Assembly (NCBI RefSeq): GCF_003461625.1
Contig: NZ_QTXL01000002.1
Span: forward strand, 285,992 to 349,991
Origin: Clostridium sp. AF15-31
Lineage (GTDB): Bacteria > Bacillota > Clostridia > Lachnospirales > Lachnospiraceae
Length of the DNA stretch: 64,000 nt
Direction of reading: 5' to 3'
Below the pieces are notes generated by a model. That model saw only the letters and a program-made list of their open reading frames with translations, ran no database searches and had not been told where the DNA came from. This document shows positions 9,113 through 19,907 of this stretch, in pieces. The position numbers and the translations under genes are program-made. Position 1 is the stretch's first letter. Each line of letters starts with the position of its first letter.

Positions 9113-9718
9113 CTACCCCATTTCTAATATTTCCGAGATACAGGAAGCAACCAGACGATACGGATATCCCTTTCGGACAAGAAATGCTGTTACTTTTTCT
9201 CTTTTATCTGAAAGTTCCGAAACCGGACATTTTTTCCGGATCAGTTTCTCTACGATCTCTCTTTCATCCGGAAGCTGATTTTCTTCAAATGCCTGTTCGA
9301 TCCATTCATCCAATATTTTCTTGGATGACAATGCATATGTGATCTCTCGTCTGCTTTTCCTTTGGATATGACTCCGGACATAAACTGATGCATATCTGGC
9401 ATCGTCAATATACTTATATTTTTTCAGTTTATCAAGCGTCGTATCGATCACTTCTTCATCATAGCAAAGTTCCTTTAACTTCTGCCGGATGTCATATTCA
9501 CATTTTTCTGAATACTTAATAGCTGTAACCGCCTTGTTCATCGCACGTTTAAAGAAATATTCTGACCGGAACTGCTGCATTTTCTCTGCATCAGTTTCTG
9601 ATCCAACCGTAAGCTTCAATCTTCGTATATCAGATGCATATAACGGACCAAACGCCTCATAATCCAGATACAGACAGCTTCTCTTATCATCAATCTTCTT
9701 AATATCTGTTACAAGCAT
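9113..9718 (-). CDS. recX: Regulatory protein RecX
   Basis: This 201-residue helical protein follows recA by about 20 bases. It has the repeated three-helix pattern of RecX, including EYDIRQKLKE and the DDARYASVYVRSHI stretch near residue 115. RecX binds RecA filaments and modulates recombination and SOS output. I take the ATG at 9718 as the start; a GTG four codons upstream is directly abutted by AGAGG, too close for initiation. Co-transcription with recA implies SOS control. Confidence 0.85.
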   Translation of the reverse strand: MLVTDIKKIDDKRSCLYLDYEAFGPLYASDIRRLKLTVGSETDAEKMQQFRSEYFFKRAMNKAVTAIKYSEKCEYDIRQKLKELCYDEEVIDTTLDKLKKYKYIDDARYASVYVRSHIQRKSRREITYALSSKKILDEWIEQAFEENQLPDEREIVEKLIRKKCPVSELSDKREKVTAFLVRKGYPYRLVASCISEILEMG

Positions 9719-9737
9719 ATATACAGGCACCCTCTAC

Positions 9738-10769
9738 TTATTCTGTTTCTGTTCCCGCTTCATCCTCAGTTTCAACTAAGCCAAGCTTCTCACGGATCTT
9801 CTCATCGATCTCAGCACAGATAGCCGGATTCTCTGCAAGAAATGCCTTTGCATTCTCACGTCCCTGTCCGATCTTATCTCCCATATATGCATACCATGCA
9901 CCGGATTTATCTACAATATCATTTACTACTGCCAGATCCAGGATATCTCCTTCACGGGAAATACCTTTACCAAACATAATATCAAATTCAGCCTCTTTGA
10001 ATGGAGGTGCAACCTTGTTCTTCACAACCTTTACTCTGGTACGGTTACCAACGATCTCTCCACCCATCTTCAGGGTATCAATTCTTCTGACATCCATACG
10101 AACAGATGCATAGAACTTCAATGCACGTCCACCGGTTGTTACTTCCGGATTACCAAATACAACACCAACTTTCTCACGAAGCTGATTGATGAATATTACA
10201 ACACAATTTGTTTTGCTTACGACTGCAGTCAGCTTACGAAGTGCCTGTGACATCAGTCTTGCATGAAGTCCCATATGAGAATCTCCCATCTCACCATCGA
10301 TCTCTGCCTTTGGAACAAGGGCTGCAACCGAATCGACAATGATCACATCTACTGCACCGGAGCGCACCATTGTCTCTGTGATCTCAAGTGCCTGTTCACC
10401 GCAATCCGGCTGTGAGATATAGAGGTCATCAATATTGACACCGATATTCTTCGCATATACAGGATCCAATGCATGTTCTGCATCAATAAAGCCTGCAATA
10501 CCGCCACGTTTCTGGATCTCTGCAACAATATGTAATGCAACCGTGGTCTTACCACTGGACTCCGGTCCGAATACTTCTATGATTCTTCCTCTTGGTACAC
10601 CGCCAAGTCCAAGCGCTATATCAAGGCTTAACGATCCTGTTGGTATAACTTCTATATTCATATTGGCAGAAGAATCACCAAGCTTCATAACGGATCCCTT
10701 GCCATACTGCTTCTCAATCTGTGCTAACGCTGCATCCAGCGCTTTCTTCTTATCATCATCTTTAATCAT
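9738..10769 (-). CDS. recA: Recombinase A
   Basis: The 343-residue protein has Walker [10 protein letters not shown] at residues 68-75, the [12 protein letters not shown]alker B region, the [20 protein letters not shown] loop 1 segment and [17 protein letters not shown] loop 2. RecA forms filaments on single-stranded DNA, catalyses strand exchange and triggers LexA self-cleavage. The acidic C-terminal tail ([11 protein letters not shown]) is typical. A consensus promoter and an SOS box precede it, and recX follows in the same unit. Confidence 0.98.
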   Translation of the reverse strand: MIKDDDKKKALDAALAQIEKQYGKGSVMKLGDSSANMNIEVIPTGSLSLDIALGLGGVPRGRIIEVFGPESSGKTTVALHIVAEIQKRGGIAGFIDAEHALDPVYAKNIGVNIDDLYISQPDCGEQALEITETMVRSGAVDVIIVDSVAALVPKAEIDGEMGDSHMGLHARLMSQALRKLTAVVSKTNCVVIFINQLREKVGVVFGNPEVTTGGRALKFYASVRMDVRRIDTLKMGGEIVGNRTRVKVVKNKVAPPFKEAEFDIMFGKGISREGDILDLAVVNDIVDKSGAWYAYMGDKIGQGRENAKAFLAENPAICAEIDEKIREKLGLVETEDEAGTETE

Positions 10770-10786
10770 CTTTCAAACTACCTCCA

Positions 10787-10800
10787 TAAACAAATGTTCG
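10787..10800 (-). promoter_or_regulatory. SOS box (LexA site) in the recA leader
   Basis: The minus-strand sequence CGAACATTTGTTTA matches the Gram-positive LexA consensus CGAACrnryGTTyG at about 12 of 14 positions. It lies between the -10 box and the recA ribosome site, where a bound LexA dimer would block transcription. Confidence 0.75.
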
Positions 10801-10812
10801 ATTCCTGTTACT

Positions 10813-10841
10813 ATACTACTCAACTTTTACCGAAATGTCAA
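10813..10841 (-). promoter_or_regulatory. Predicted recA promoter
   Basis: TTGACA (10836-10841) and TAGTAT (10813-10818) are 17 bases apart on the minus strand; the SOS box begins 12 bases downstream. Confidence 0.7.
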
Positions 10842-10960
10842 TCCTTAATCTATGATCTTGCGGATATTTTTCATTTCTGTATTTCTAACAGCCTTTTCTA
10901 TACCTTACTACCTGTTATGCGTAAAATATCGTACATCATTTTTTAAAATGCAATAAAAAA

Positions 10961-11016
10961 GTGCATCAAAACCGTAGGGACAAAGCCCTATCTTCATGCA
11001 CATTCCAATTATATCA
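10961..11016 (-). other. Hairpin with T-tract just after an extended -10 box (short RNA or relic terminator)
   Basis: In the 312-base recA/tmcAL gap, the minus strand has an extended -10 box TGATATAAT (11008-11016), then a 41-base nested hairpin (GTGCAT/ATGCAC outer stem 10961-11001; inner TAGGG/CCCTA) followed by TTTTTT. The predicted start would be near the base of the hairpin, giving an RNA of only about 50 bases. No coding sequence is present. The rest of the gap holds the recA promoter and SOS box on one side and the tmcAL promoter on the other. Confidence 0.4.
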
Positions 11017-11019
11017 TAC

Positions 11020-11048
11020 TTTACAGAAGAAAAAATATAAAATATAAT
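11020..11048 (+). promoter_or_regulatory. Predicted tmcAL promoter
   Basis: TTTACA (11020-11025) and TATAAT (11043-11048) are 17 bases apart, and a CAGGAGG ribosome site precedes the ATG at 11082. Confidence 0.65.
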
Positions 11049-11081
11049 TTAGAAAATATATTTTATTTCAGGAGGAATTTT

Positions 11082-12329
11082 ATGCTGACTGCAGGTATCA
11101 TTACAGAATATAATCCATTTCACAATGGACATCGCTACCAGATCGAACAGACCCGTTCCGAACTTGACTGTTCCCATATTATTTCTGTTATGAGCGGTAA
11201 TTTTCTTCAAAGAGGACTTCCTGCTGTCTGCAACAAATTTATGCGTGCCGAAATGGCTGTTGCCTCCGGAGTCGATGCGGTATTTGAACTTCCGGTTGTC
11301 TATGCAACAGCAAGTGCAAGGGATTTTGCTTATGCGGGTGTCGACCTTCTGAACAAACTGAACACTGTAGATTATCTGGTTTTTGGTGCGGAATGTGATG
11401 ATCTGTCTCTTCTGGAATCTGTAGCTGAAATTCTGATTGATGAACCAGCCTCATTTTCCGCATGTCTGAAAAATAATCTGGCGGAAGGAATGTCCTATCC
11501 GTCAGCACGGGCAGATGCCATAAAGAGCTGTTGTCCTGCCGGTGCTGATCTTCTGAAGGAACCAAACAACATCCTTGCAGTCGAATATCTCTCAGCGCTG
11601 AAGAAAACACATTCCTCTATAAAACCATATATCATAAAAAGAACCTCCGCAGGATATAACAGTGAGGATATCACAGGATCGATCTGTTCAGCTTCCGCGA
11701 TTCGCCATTTATTACAGGAAACCTGTATGGCCCATATCTCAGAACCGGATGCATTATTTAAAACCTTTTACCAGGTTCTTCCAACCGCTTCTGCCGACCT
11801 GTTAAAGACAGACTATCTGCATACCTATCCGATTTTTGAAGATCACTTAACATCTATTCTGCAGTACTGTCTGATCATGCAGAACGATGCTCCCGATACC
11901 GTCGATATGACAGAGGAACTCTATAACAAACTGAAGAAAACAAAACTTCTGCAGTCATATGCTGCAATTGCTGAATCCTTAAAATCCAAAGATCTTACCC
12001 AGACAAGGATCAACCGTGCATTGCTGCATTTTATTCTGGACATCCGGAAGAATACTATGTCCATGTATAAAGAAAGCGGCTGGAATCACTATGGACATAT
12101 TCTTGCGTTGAACCGATCCGGCTCCGATGTGATCCGTCAGATTAAGAGAAACAGTGACCTTCCTGTCTTTACAAAGCCTGCAGATGGCATCCGTTTTCTT
12201 TCCGATACCGGCCGTTTACTATTTGAACAGGATATCAAAGCAACGCGCTTATATAACACTGCTGTCTATGCCGCCTATAAAACAGAATTACCGGACGATT
12301 TTACCGCCCGGCTTCCTGTTCGTTCTTAA
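11082..12329 (+). CDS. tmcAL: tRNA(Met) cytidine acetate ligase TmcAL (YlbM family)
   Basis: This 415-residue nucleotidyltransferase opens with GIITEYNPFHNGH, carrying the HxGH adenylate-binding motif at residues 14-17, and continues with SGNFLQRG and FELPVVYATASARDFA, hallmarks of the YlbM/TmcAL family. TmcAL activates acetate with ATP and acetylates C34 in the anticodon of elongator tRNA-Met, giving N4-acetylcytidine. It is one of few plus-strand genes here and converges on eno with only seven bases between stops. The elongator tRNA-Met at about 58.7 kb would be its substrate. Confidence 0.9.
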   Translation: MLTAGIITEYNPFHNGHRYQIEQTRSELDCSHIISVMSGNFLQRGLPAVCNKFMRAEMAVASGVDAVFELPVVYATASARDFAYAGVDLLNKLNTVDYLVFGAECDDLSLLESVAEILIDEPASFSACLKNNLAEGMSYPSARADAIKSCCPAGADLLKEPNNILAVEYLSALKKTHSSIKPYIIKRTSAGYNSEDITGSICSASAIRHLLQETCMAHISEPDALFKTFYQVLPTASADLLKTDYLHTYPIFEDHLTSILQYCLIMQNDAPDTVDMTEELYNKLKKTKLLQSYAAIAESLKSKDLTQTRINRALLHFILDIRKNTMSMYKESGWNHYGHILALNRSGSDVIRQIKRNSDLPVFTKPADGIRFLSDTGRLLFEQDIKATRLYNTAVYAAYKTELPDDFTARLPVRS

Positions 12330-12336
12330 TTGGTGA

Positions 12337-13647
<1,311 letters not shown>

Positions 13648-13724
13648 CTATCCGTACAATTATTGGCAATTTTTATTCTTTTATAGTATTCACACTTTTT
13701 TCCAAAGTATTCATCTTATAAAAA

Positions 13725-13771
13725 ATACCTGCCGGATAAAGCATCTGTAACTATGCTTCTCCGGCAGGTAT
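13725..13771 (-). terminator. Rho-independent terminator after mscL
   Basis: A 12-bp GC-rich stem (ATACCTGCCGGA and its complement) with an inner AAGCAT/ATGCTT pair ends in TTTTTT on the minus strand, about 65 bases after the mscL stop. Confidence 0.85.
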
Positions 13772-13835
13772 CTTCTATTCGTTTTTATATTGTTACTCCG
13801 TTCTGCGTCCATATAACACAGAACATTGTCATTTT

Positions 13836-14261
13836 TTATTCTTCTGCTTTTACAGTCGGCTCTACATCAGATGTACAATGCATACATTTTGTTGCTTTTA
13901 CATCGATCTCTCCATAACAATACGGACACTTTCTTGTCAACGGAGCTGCTTCTTCTTCCTTTTTTCCAAGTGATAACAGCTTTTTGATTCCTTTCATCAG
14001 AAGGAAAATGATAAATGCCATGATGATGAAGTTGATCACTGCTGTAATGAAAGAACCGTAATCTATATACTGATCTCCCAGGAGATGGATCTTGCCCTGT
14101 ACTTCGGCACCACCGATACATCCAATGAGTGGATTGATAAAACAGTCTGTCAGCGAAGTTACCAGTCCTGAAAAAGCACCACCGATGATAACACCGATCG
14201 CCATATCCAGAACATTTCCCTTTAATGCAAATTCTTTAAACTCCTGAAAAAATTTCTTCAT
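13836..14261 (-). CDS. mscL: Large-conductance mechanosensitive channel with C-terminal zinc ribbon
   Basis: Residues 1-100 are a normal Msc[25 protein letters not shown] forms the pore helix, followed by an outer loop and a second membrane helix near residues 70-92. MscL opens under membrane tension to release solutes on osmotic downshock. The cytoplasmic tail is unusual: it carries CPYC and CMHC pairs (about residues 113-131), a predicted zinc ribbon in place of the usual short helical bundle. The gene lies 18 bases after gpmI and is probably co-transcribed with it. Confidence 0.9.
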   Translation of the reverse strand: MKKFFQEFKEFALKGNVLDMAIGVIIGGAFSGLVTSLTDCFINPLIGCIGGAEVQGKIHLLGDQYIDYGSFITAVINFIIMAFIIFLLMKGIKKLLSLGKKEEEAAPLTRKCPYCYGEIDVKATKCMHCTSDVEPTVKAEE

Positions 14262-14279
14262 TTGTCTGTCCCTCTTTCA

Positions 14280-15824
14280 TTATTTCCTGATAAGAAGTGA
14301 TTTACCTGTCATTTCCTTAGGCTGTGGAAGTTCCATGATCTCAAGAAGTGTTGGAGCGATATCCGCAAGACATCCACCTTCTCTTAAACCATATCCCTCA
14401 TCATAATTTACAAGTACGAATGGTACCGGATTTGTTGTGTGGGCTGTATGTGGTTCACCAGTTTCATAATTGATCATCTGCTCTGCATTACCGTGATCTG
14501 CGCAGATAAATAATACACCATCTGCCTTCTTAACCGCTTCTACTGCCTTTCCTACGCAGGCATCAACAGTCTCAACTGCCTTGATCGCTGCAGGGATCAC
14601 ACCTGTATGACCTACCATATCAGGATTTGCAAAGTTAATAATGATCACATCGTATTTATCGGAACCGATAGCATCCACCAGCTTCTCACATACTTCCGGA
14701 GCACTCATCTCAGGCTGAAGGTCGTAGGTTGCAACCGCAGGGGACTTAACAAGGATTCTGTCTTCGTTCTTATTTGGTTCTTCTACACCACCATTAAAGA
14801 AGAAAGTAACATGTGCATACTTCTCTGTCTCTGCAAGACGAACCTGTGTCTTGCCATTTGCTGCAAGATACTCACCAAATGTATTGTCGATCTCTTCTTT
14901 CTTAAATGCAACGATCTTGTTTGGTATAGACTCATCATAATCTTTGAAGCATACATATACCAATGGAAATCTTCCGTCTGGTCTGTTGAATCCGTCAAAA
15001 TCGTCACAGCAGAATGCTCTGGTGATCTCTCTTGCTCTGTCTGGTCTGAAGTTAAAGAAAATAACGGAATCATTTGGCTTTACAAGTGATACCGGCTTAC
15101 CATTCTCTGTAATAACGGTAGGAAGGATAAACTCATCATATACTTCCTTGTCATAAGATGCCTGTACTGCTGCAACAGGATCTTCTGCCTGTACACCCTC
15201 ACCTGTTACAAGTGACTTATATGCAAGTTCAACACGATCCCATCTGTTATCACGATCCATAGCATAATAACGACCGGAAAGGGATGCAACCTTACCTACA
15301 CCAATCTTCTTCATCTCTGCGATCAGTTCCTCTAAGAAGCCCTTTCCTGATGCTGGAGCAGTATCTCTGCCATCGAAGAATGGATGAACATATACATTTT
15401 CAAAATTATGTTTCTTACATAACTCAAGAATTGCATACAGATGTGTATTATGGCTGTGTACACCACCACTGGATAATAATCCCCATACATGAAGATCAGA
15501 ATTGTTCTTCTTACAGTTCTCGATTGCTTCTAACATCTCTGCATTCTCAAAGAAATCGCCATCCTGAATGGACTTTGTAATTCTTGTTAATTCCTGATAT
15601 ATAATTCTTCCTGCACCGATATTCATATGACCAACTTCTGAGTTACCCATCTGTCCATCCGGAAGTCCAACTGCAAGACCGGAAGCAGCACCCTTTACAT
15701 AAGGATATTCAGCCTTAAGCTGATCCATAACAGGTGTATTTGCCAGTGCGATTGCATTGCCTTCTGTCTTGTCACTAATTCCATAACCATCAAGTACCAT
15801 TAAAACTACAGGTTTTTTACTCAT
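14280..15824 (-). CDS. gpmI: 2,3-bisphosphoglycerate-independent phosphoglycerate mutase
   Basis: The 514-residue enzyme interconverts 3- and 2-phosphoglycerate through a phosphoserine. It has the N-terminal metal site MVLDGYG, catalytic Ser62 in MGNSEVGH, the FFDGRDTAP loop and the C-terminal FICADHGNAEQM metal ligands. It belongs to the alkaline phosphatase superfamily and needs manganese. The ribosome site AAAGGAG is good. Only 17 bases separate it from the stop of the exporter ATPase upstream, so the exporter genes and gpmI are likely read together. Confidence 0.97.
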   Translation of the reverse strand: MSKKPVVLMVLDGYGISDKTEGNAIALANTPVMDQLKAEYPYVKGAASGLAVGLPDGQMGNSEVGHMNIGAGRIIYQELTRITKSIQDGDFFENAEMLEAIENCKKNNSDLHVWGLLSSGGVHSHNTHLYAILELCKKHNFENVYVHPFFDGRDTAPASGKGFLEELIAEMKKIGVGKVASLSGRYYAMDRDNRWDRVELAYKSLVTGEGVQAEDPVAAVQASYDKEVYDEFILPTVITENGKPVSLVKPNDSVIFFNFRPDRAREITRAFCCDDFDGFNRPDGRFPLVYVCFKDYDESIPNKIVAFKKEEIDNTFGEYLAANGKTQVRLAETEKYAHVTFFFNGGVEEPNKNEDRILVKSPAVATYDLQPEMSAPEVCEKLVDAIGSDKYDVIIINFANPDMVGHTGVIPAAIKAVETVDACVGKAVEAVKKADGVLFICADHGNAEQMINYETGEPHTAHTTNPVPFVLVNYDEGYGLREGGCLADIAPTLLEIMELPQPKEMTGKSLLIRK

Positions 15825-15841
15825 TATTTTTCTCCTTTTAA

Positions 15842-16675
15842 TTATTTTTCTTTCTTATCAGCAGCCTTTTCCTCATCTGCCTTTTTTTCAGAAGCCTTTT
15901 TTCCAGCATCTGCTTTTTTCTTCTTTGGCTTAGCAGGAATCGCGATCATTTTCGTATATTCCGCTGATATTGTATCAATATCGCCAATGGATTTCAATGT
16001 TCCATGATCCAGGATCATTGCTTTATTACAGATCCGTCGTACCTGTTCCAAAGAATGCGAAACAAATAATACTGTTGTTCCGCCTTCCATAAGCTGCATG
16101 ATCTTCGCTTCACTCTTCTTCTTAAATCTGGCATCGCCCACGGATAATACTTCATCCAGAATCAGAATATCCGGATTTGCAATCGTTGCAATTGAAAATC
16201 CCAATTTTGATTTCATACCAGATGAATAATTCTTGATTGGAACATCAATAAAACGTCCAAGTTCCGAAAACTCAACGATCTCATCATACTTTTCTTCCAG
16301 ATAACTCTTGGAATATCCAAGCACTGTACCATACAAAAAAATATTTTCCTTTCCAGTATACTGTGCGTCAAAGCCTGCTCCTAATTCCAGCAACGGAACA
16401 ACCTTTCCATGCTTGATCACATGTCCTTCTGTTGGCTTATATACACCGGAAATAACCTTTAAAAGGGTACTCTTTCCTGCACCATTTAAGCCGAGGATTC
16501 CCAGCCTGTCACCCTTGTCCAATGAAAAGCTGACATGCTTTAATGACCAGAATTCATCATAACTGATCTGTCGTTTTATTGATTTAATTATATACTCTTT
16601 AATATTGTCAACCTTTTCACTGCTCAGGTTGAACTTCATGCTTACATCATCAACGATCAATGCTTCCTTGCCCAT
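15842..16675 (-). CDS. ABC exporter ATPase for teichoic acid/polysaccharide (TagH/Wzt-like)
   Basis: The 277-residue ATPase has Walker A GLNGAGKST at residues 62-70, the divergent signature NYSSGMKSKLGF and Walker B LILDEVLSVGD. The short spacing and SSGM signature are typical of TagH, Wzt and RfbE, which push undecaprenyl-linked polymers across the membrane. The C-terminal sugar-binding domain of some Wzt proteins is absent; instead the last 35 residues are a Lys/Ala/Glu tail. It pairs with the permease directly upstream. No glycan synthesis genes are adjacent, so the exported polymer is unknown. Confidence 0.88.
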   Translation of the reverse strand: MGKEALIVDDVSMKFNLSSEKVDNIKEYIIKSIKRQISYDEFWSLKHVSFSLDKGDRLGILGLNGAGKSTLLKVISGVYKPTEGHVIKHGKVVPLLELGAGFDAQYTGKENIFLYGTVLGYSKSYLEEKYDEIVEFSELGRFIDVPIKNYSSGMKSKLGFSIATIANPDILILDEVLSVGDARFKKKSEAKIMQLMEGGTTVLFVSHSLEQVRRICNKAMILDHGTLKSIGDIDTISAEYTKMIAIPAKPKKKKADAGKKASEKKADEEKAADKKEK

Positions 16676-16685
16676 GTCTGTCTCC

Positions 16686-17489
16686 TTAAATATGAAGAAT
16701 AAATTCGTCCTGTTTCTTATAGAATGTATACGTTCCGATCAAGATTGCAAAAACAGAGAAAACGAACGCATATAACATATAATTCCAGTTTAACGGGTCA
16801 CCCAGAAAACATGCTCTAAAATTATGGATGACGCAATATAACGGATTATATTTTAACAGCCAGCTAAATCCACTCTTTAATAATCTCTGTGGATAATAGA
16901 AAATCGCACATGTATACATAATGATCATCAATACAACATCCCACAAATATTCCATATCACGGAAGAATACCGTAACCGTCGCAAGTACCATGCCTACTCC
17001 AAATGTGATCATCAGAAGCAGAATAAGCGGAAAGATAACCAGTAATAATGACCAGGTTGGCTTCACATGACAAAATACCATCAACGGGATCATAACAATC
17101 AACGAAATCAAAAATATAATATAGTTAAATAATACGGAAGACATCGGATACAGATACTTCGGAACATATACTTTCTTGATCATACCTGCATTTGACCGTA
17201 TCGATTTTGCACAGGCTTTTGTTCCGCTGCTGAAAAATGAATATAACAGACGACCACTCAAAATATAAACTGGGAAAGTTTTATTGCTGTTATCAAATAA
17301 CGTTCCAAATACGATCGTCAATACGATCGTTGTCAAAATAGGCTCCAGCAAAGACCATAAGATTCCAAGATATGAACGCCTGTACTTTAACTTAATACCT
17401 TTTTTTACCAGTTCCGCAAGCAGATATCTTCTGCTCCAGAATGTCTTTAAATATTCCATAGTCAATTCCTTTTCTGCGTATTTGTTCAA
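16686..17489 (-). CDS. ABC-2 type polysaccharide/teichoic acid export permease (TagG-like)
   Basis: The 267-residue protein has six predicted membrane segments and the ABC-2 family features KYRRSYLGILWSLLEP near residue 40 and LKYNPLYCVIHNFR near residue 220. The partner ATPase gene follows after ten bases. Together they would export a lipid-linked surface polymer such as wall teichoic acid or a capsule-like polysaccharide. The pair sits between tpiA and gpmI within the glycolytic block, an unexpected location. Confidence 0.88.
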   Translation of the reverse strand: MNKYAEKELTMEYLKTFWSRRYLLAELVKKGIKLKYRRSYLGILWSLLEPILTTIVLTIVFGTLFDNSNKTFPVYILSGRLLYSFFSSGTKACAKSIRSNAGMIKKVYVPKYLYPMSSVLFNYIIFLISLIVMIPLMVFCHVKPTWSLLLVIFPLILLLMITFGVGMVLATVTVFFRDMEYLWDVVLMIIMYTCAIFYYPQRLLKSGFSWLLKYNPLYCVIHNFRACFLGDPLNWNYMLYAFVFSVFAILIGTYTFYKKQDEFILHI

Positions 17490-17606
17490 AAATCGTTTGA
17501 ATTATATCACAGTTATACATAATCGTCAACGAAGTATACTTTTCGTAAATGTACAAAAAAATCCCACAAATCTATTCATTTCGTATGAATAATAGAATAA
17601 CAAAAA

Positions 17607-17659
17607 ATACCGCGGACACCGGGCAGTCATATTATTGGCCACCCGATCCCTCACGGTAT
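17607..17659 (-). terminator. Rho-independent terminator of the gap-pgk-tpiA stretch
   Basis: An outer stem ATACCG/CGGTAT with an inner CGGG/CCCG pairing is followed by TTTTTT on the minus strand, about 60 bases after the tpiA stop. It separates tpiA from the ABC exporter genes. Confidence 0.75.
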
Positions 17660-17718
17660 CTTTTTTACCAGATCATTTTCCTGATTTTACAGATTCTATA
17701 TGAAATCTGGTATTAAAA

Positions 17719-18471
17719 TTACTTATTGTAGTTTACGATCTTTCCAAAGTCAGCCTTAAGTGAAGCACCACCCACAAGTCCACCATCAATGTCAGGCTTT
17801 GCAAGAAGCTCTGCTGCATTACCAGCGTTCATAGATCCACCATACTGGATTCTTACAGCTTCTGCTGTGTCTGTATCATATACTTCAGCGATGCAGTCAC
17901 GGATTGTCTTACATACTTCCTGTGCCTGATCGGATGTAGCAGTCTTGCCTGTTCCGATAGCCCAGATTGGCTCATAGGCGATTACCATGTTCTTAACCTG
18001 ATCTGCTGTGATATCTTTCAGATCACTCTTGATCTGAAGACGGATGAAGTCAAGTGTGATACCCATTTCTCTCTGCTCTAATGACTCACCACAGCAAAGG
18101 ATAGGTGTAAGACCTGCTTCAAATGCCTTCTTAACTTTCTTATTTAAGAGACAGTCACACTCTTTGAAGTAGTCACGACGCTCTGAATGTCCGATGATGA
18201 CATATTTAACACCGGCGTCAACTAACATTTCTGCTGAAATCTCACCTGTGTATGCACCCTTTTCTTCGAAGTACATGTTCTCAGCACCAACTTCTACATT
18301 TGTGCCCTTAACAGCTTCTACTACAGGTACAATATCAATTGCAGGTACGCAGTATACAACATCTACGTCGTCATTTGCAACTAATGGCTTTAACTCTTCA
18401 CATAATTTTACAGCCTGGCTTGGAGTCATGTTCATCTTCCAGTTACCAGCGATGATTTTCTTTCTTGACAT
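17719..18471 (-). CDS. tpiA: Triosephosphate isomerase
   Basis: The 250-residue TIM barrel has Lys12 in GNWKMN, the catalytic histidine in IIGHSERR, and the catalytic glutamate with flexible loop in [14 protein letters not shown]. It interconverts dihydroxyacetone phosphate and glyceraldehyde 3-phosphate. The start is the ATG with AAGGAG upstream; a frame extending 75 bases further has no family support. It follows pgk closely, as usual in Firmicute glycolytic operons. Confidence 0.97.
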   Translation of the reverse strand: MSRKKIIAGNWKMNMTPSQAVKLCEELKPLVANDDVDVVYCVPAIDIVPVVEAVKGTNVEVGAENMYFEEKGAYTGEISAEMLVDAGVKYVIIGHSERRDYFKECDCLLNKKVKKAFEAGLTPILCCGESLEQREMGITLDFIRLQIKSDLKDITADQVKNMVIAYEPIWAIGTGKTATSDQAQEVCKTIRDCIAEVYDTDTAEAVRIQYGGSMNAGNAAELLAKPDIDGGLVGGASLKADFGKIVNYNK

Positions 18472-18549
18472 GTCTTTTATCTCCTTGAAAATATTATTTT
18501 CATTATCTGTATATTCTTCCATCCGAGTCAGATGGAGCATGTACATAAT

Positions 18550-19761
18550 TTATTTGTCGTTTGCAGCAGCAACACCTGGAAGTTCCTTACCCTCTAAGAA
18601 TTCAAGGGAAGCTCCACCACCTGTTGAGATGTGGCTCATCTTAGAACCATATCCTAACTGGTTAACAGCAGCAGCAGAATCACCACCACCGATGATAGTT
18701 GTAGCATCTGTCTCAGCAAGAGCAGCAGCTACAGCCTTTGTACCAGCAGCAAGTGTAGGATTCTCGAATACACCCATAGGTCCGTTCCATACAACTGTCT
18801 TAGCTGTCTTAACAGCATCTGCATATAATTCGATTGTCTTAGGTCCGATATCACAGCCCTCTTTGTCTGCTGACATCTTGTCTGCATCAAAGACCTCTGT
18901 CTCAACCGGCGCATCGATTGGATTAGGGAAATCGTCGATCATAACGGAATCAACCGGAAGTAATAACTTCTTACCAAGCTTCTCAGCCTTTTCCATCATT
19001 TCCTTACAGTAGTCGATCTTAGATTCGTCAACTAATGACTTACCGATCTCATATCCCTTTGCCTTTAAGAATGTATACGCCATACCACCACCGATGATCA
19101 GTGTATCGCACTTCTCAAGTAAGTTAGAGATAACATTTAACTTGTCTGCAACTTTTGCTCCACCAAGGATAGCTACGAATGGTCTTACCGGATTCTCTAC
19201 TGCATTTCCAAGGAAGTCGATCTCCTTCTGCATTAAGTATCCAACAACCGCTGTATCAACAAGACCTGCAACACCTACATTTGAGCAGTGAGCTCTGTGA
19301 GCTGTACCAAATGCATCATTTACAAATACATCACAGATAGAAGCAAGATCCTTAGAGAATGCTTCACCGTTCTTTGTCTCTTCCGGTCTGAAACGTGTGT
19401 TCTCAAGTAAGATAACTTCGCCATCTTTCATAGCTGCTACAGCTTCTCTTACCTTTGGTCCAACAACTTCAGGCTCAGCAACAAACTTAACTTCCTGTCC
19501 AAGAAGCTCTGAAAGTCTTACCGCAACCGGTGCAAGAGTCTTTGTCTTCTTATCTTCTTCTGTCTTAACCTTGCCAAGGTGTGAGCAAAGAATAACCTTT
19601 CCACCATCAGCAATTAATTTCTTGATTGTAGGAAGTGCTGCTACAAGACGGTTCTCGTCTGTGATCTTACCTTCCTTTAATGGTACATTAAAGTCACATC
19701 TGCAAAGGACACGCTGTCCCTTTACATTAATATCATCTACTGATTTTTTGTTTAATGACAT
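18550..19761 (-). CDS. pgk: Phosphoglycerate kinase
   Basis: The 403-residue two-domain kinase transfers phosphate from 1,3-bisphosphoglycerate to ADP. Visible marks are [19 protein letters not shown] at the N-terminus, the SHLGK substrate loop, [12 protein letters not shown] for nucleotide binding, and the GGGDSAAA C-terminal motif. Ribosome site AGGAGG is 10 bases before the ATG. It lies between gap and tpiA; an intergenic hairpin after gap suggests partly independent expression. Confidence 0.97.
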   Translation of the reverse strand: MSLNKKSVDDINVKGQRVLCRCDFNVPLKEGKITDENRLVAALPTIKKLIADGGKVILCSHLGKVKTEEDKKTKTLAPVAVRLSELLGQEVKFVAEPEVVGPKVREAVAAMKDGEVILLENTRFRPEETKNGEAFSKDLASICDVFVNDAFGTAHRAHCSNVGVAGLVDTAVVGYLMQKEIDFLGNAVENPVRPFVAILGGAKVADKLNVISNLLEKCDTLIIGGGMAYTFLKAKGYEIGKSLVDESKIDYCKEMMEKAEKLGKKLLLPVDSVMIDDFPNPIDAPVETEVFDADKMSADKEGCDIGPKTIELYADAVKTAKTVVWNGPMGVFENPTLAAGTKAVAAALAETDATTIIGGGDSAAAVNQLGYGSKMSHISTGGGASLEFLEGKELPGVAAANDK

Positions 19762-19842
19762 TACTATTAAACCTCCTGATTTTTATACTTTTATCTTCAT
19801 ATTTGTTACAGAACGCAAATACATCTCTGTAAAAGAAATATA

Positions 19843-19868
19843 GGGCCCGGTCCATGAAGACCGGACCC
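19843..19868 (-). terminator. Probable terminator or attenuator between gap and pgk
   Basis: A 10-bp GC-rich stem with one mismatch (GGGCCCGGTC and its partner) lies about 40 bases after the gap stop. The following minus-strand T content is modest (TATATTTCTTTT), so read-through into pgk is likely. Confidence 0.6.
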
Positions 19869-19907
19869 CTTGTAAGGTCAAATTAATTACTACAATTTGT
19901 CAGTCAA

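Noticed and set aside
18194..19012. Plus-strand frame of 272 codons over tpiA and pgk
   Set aside because: It spans two highly conserved genes and their gap on the other strand, has no ribosome site and no recognisable product.
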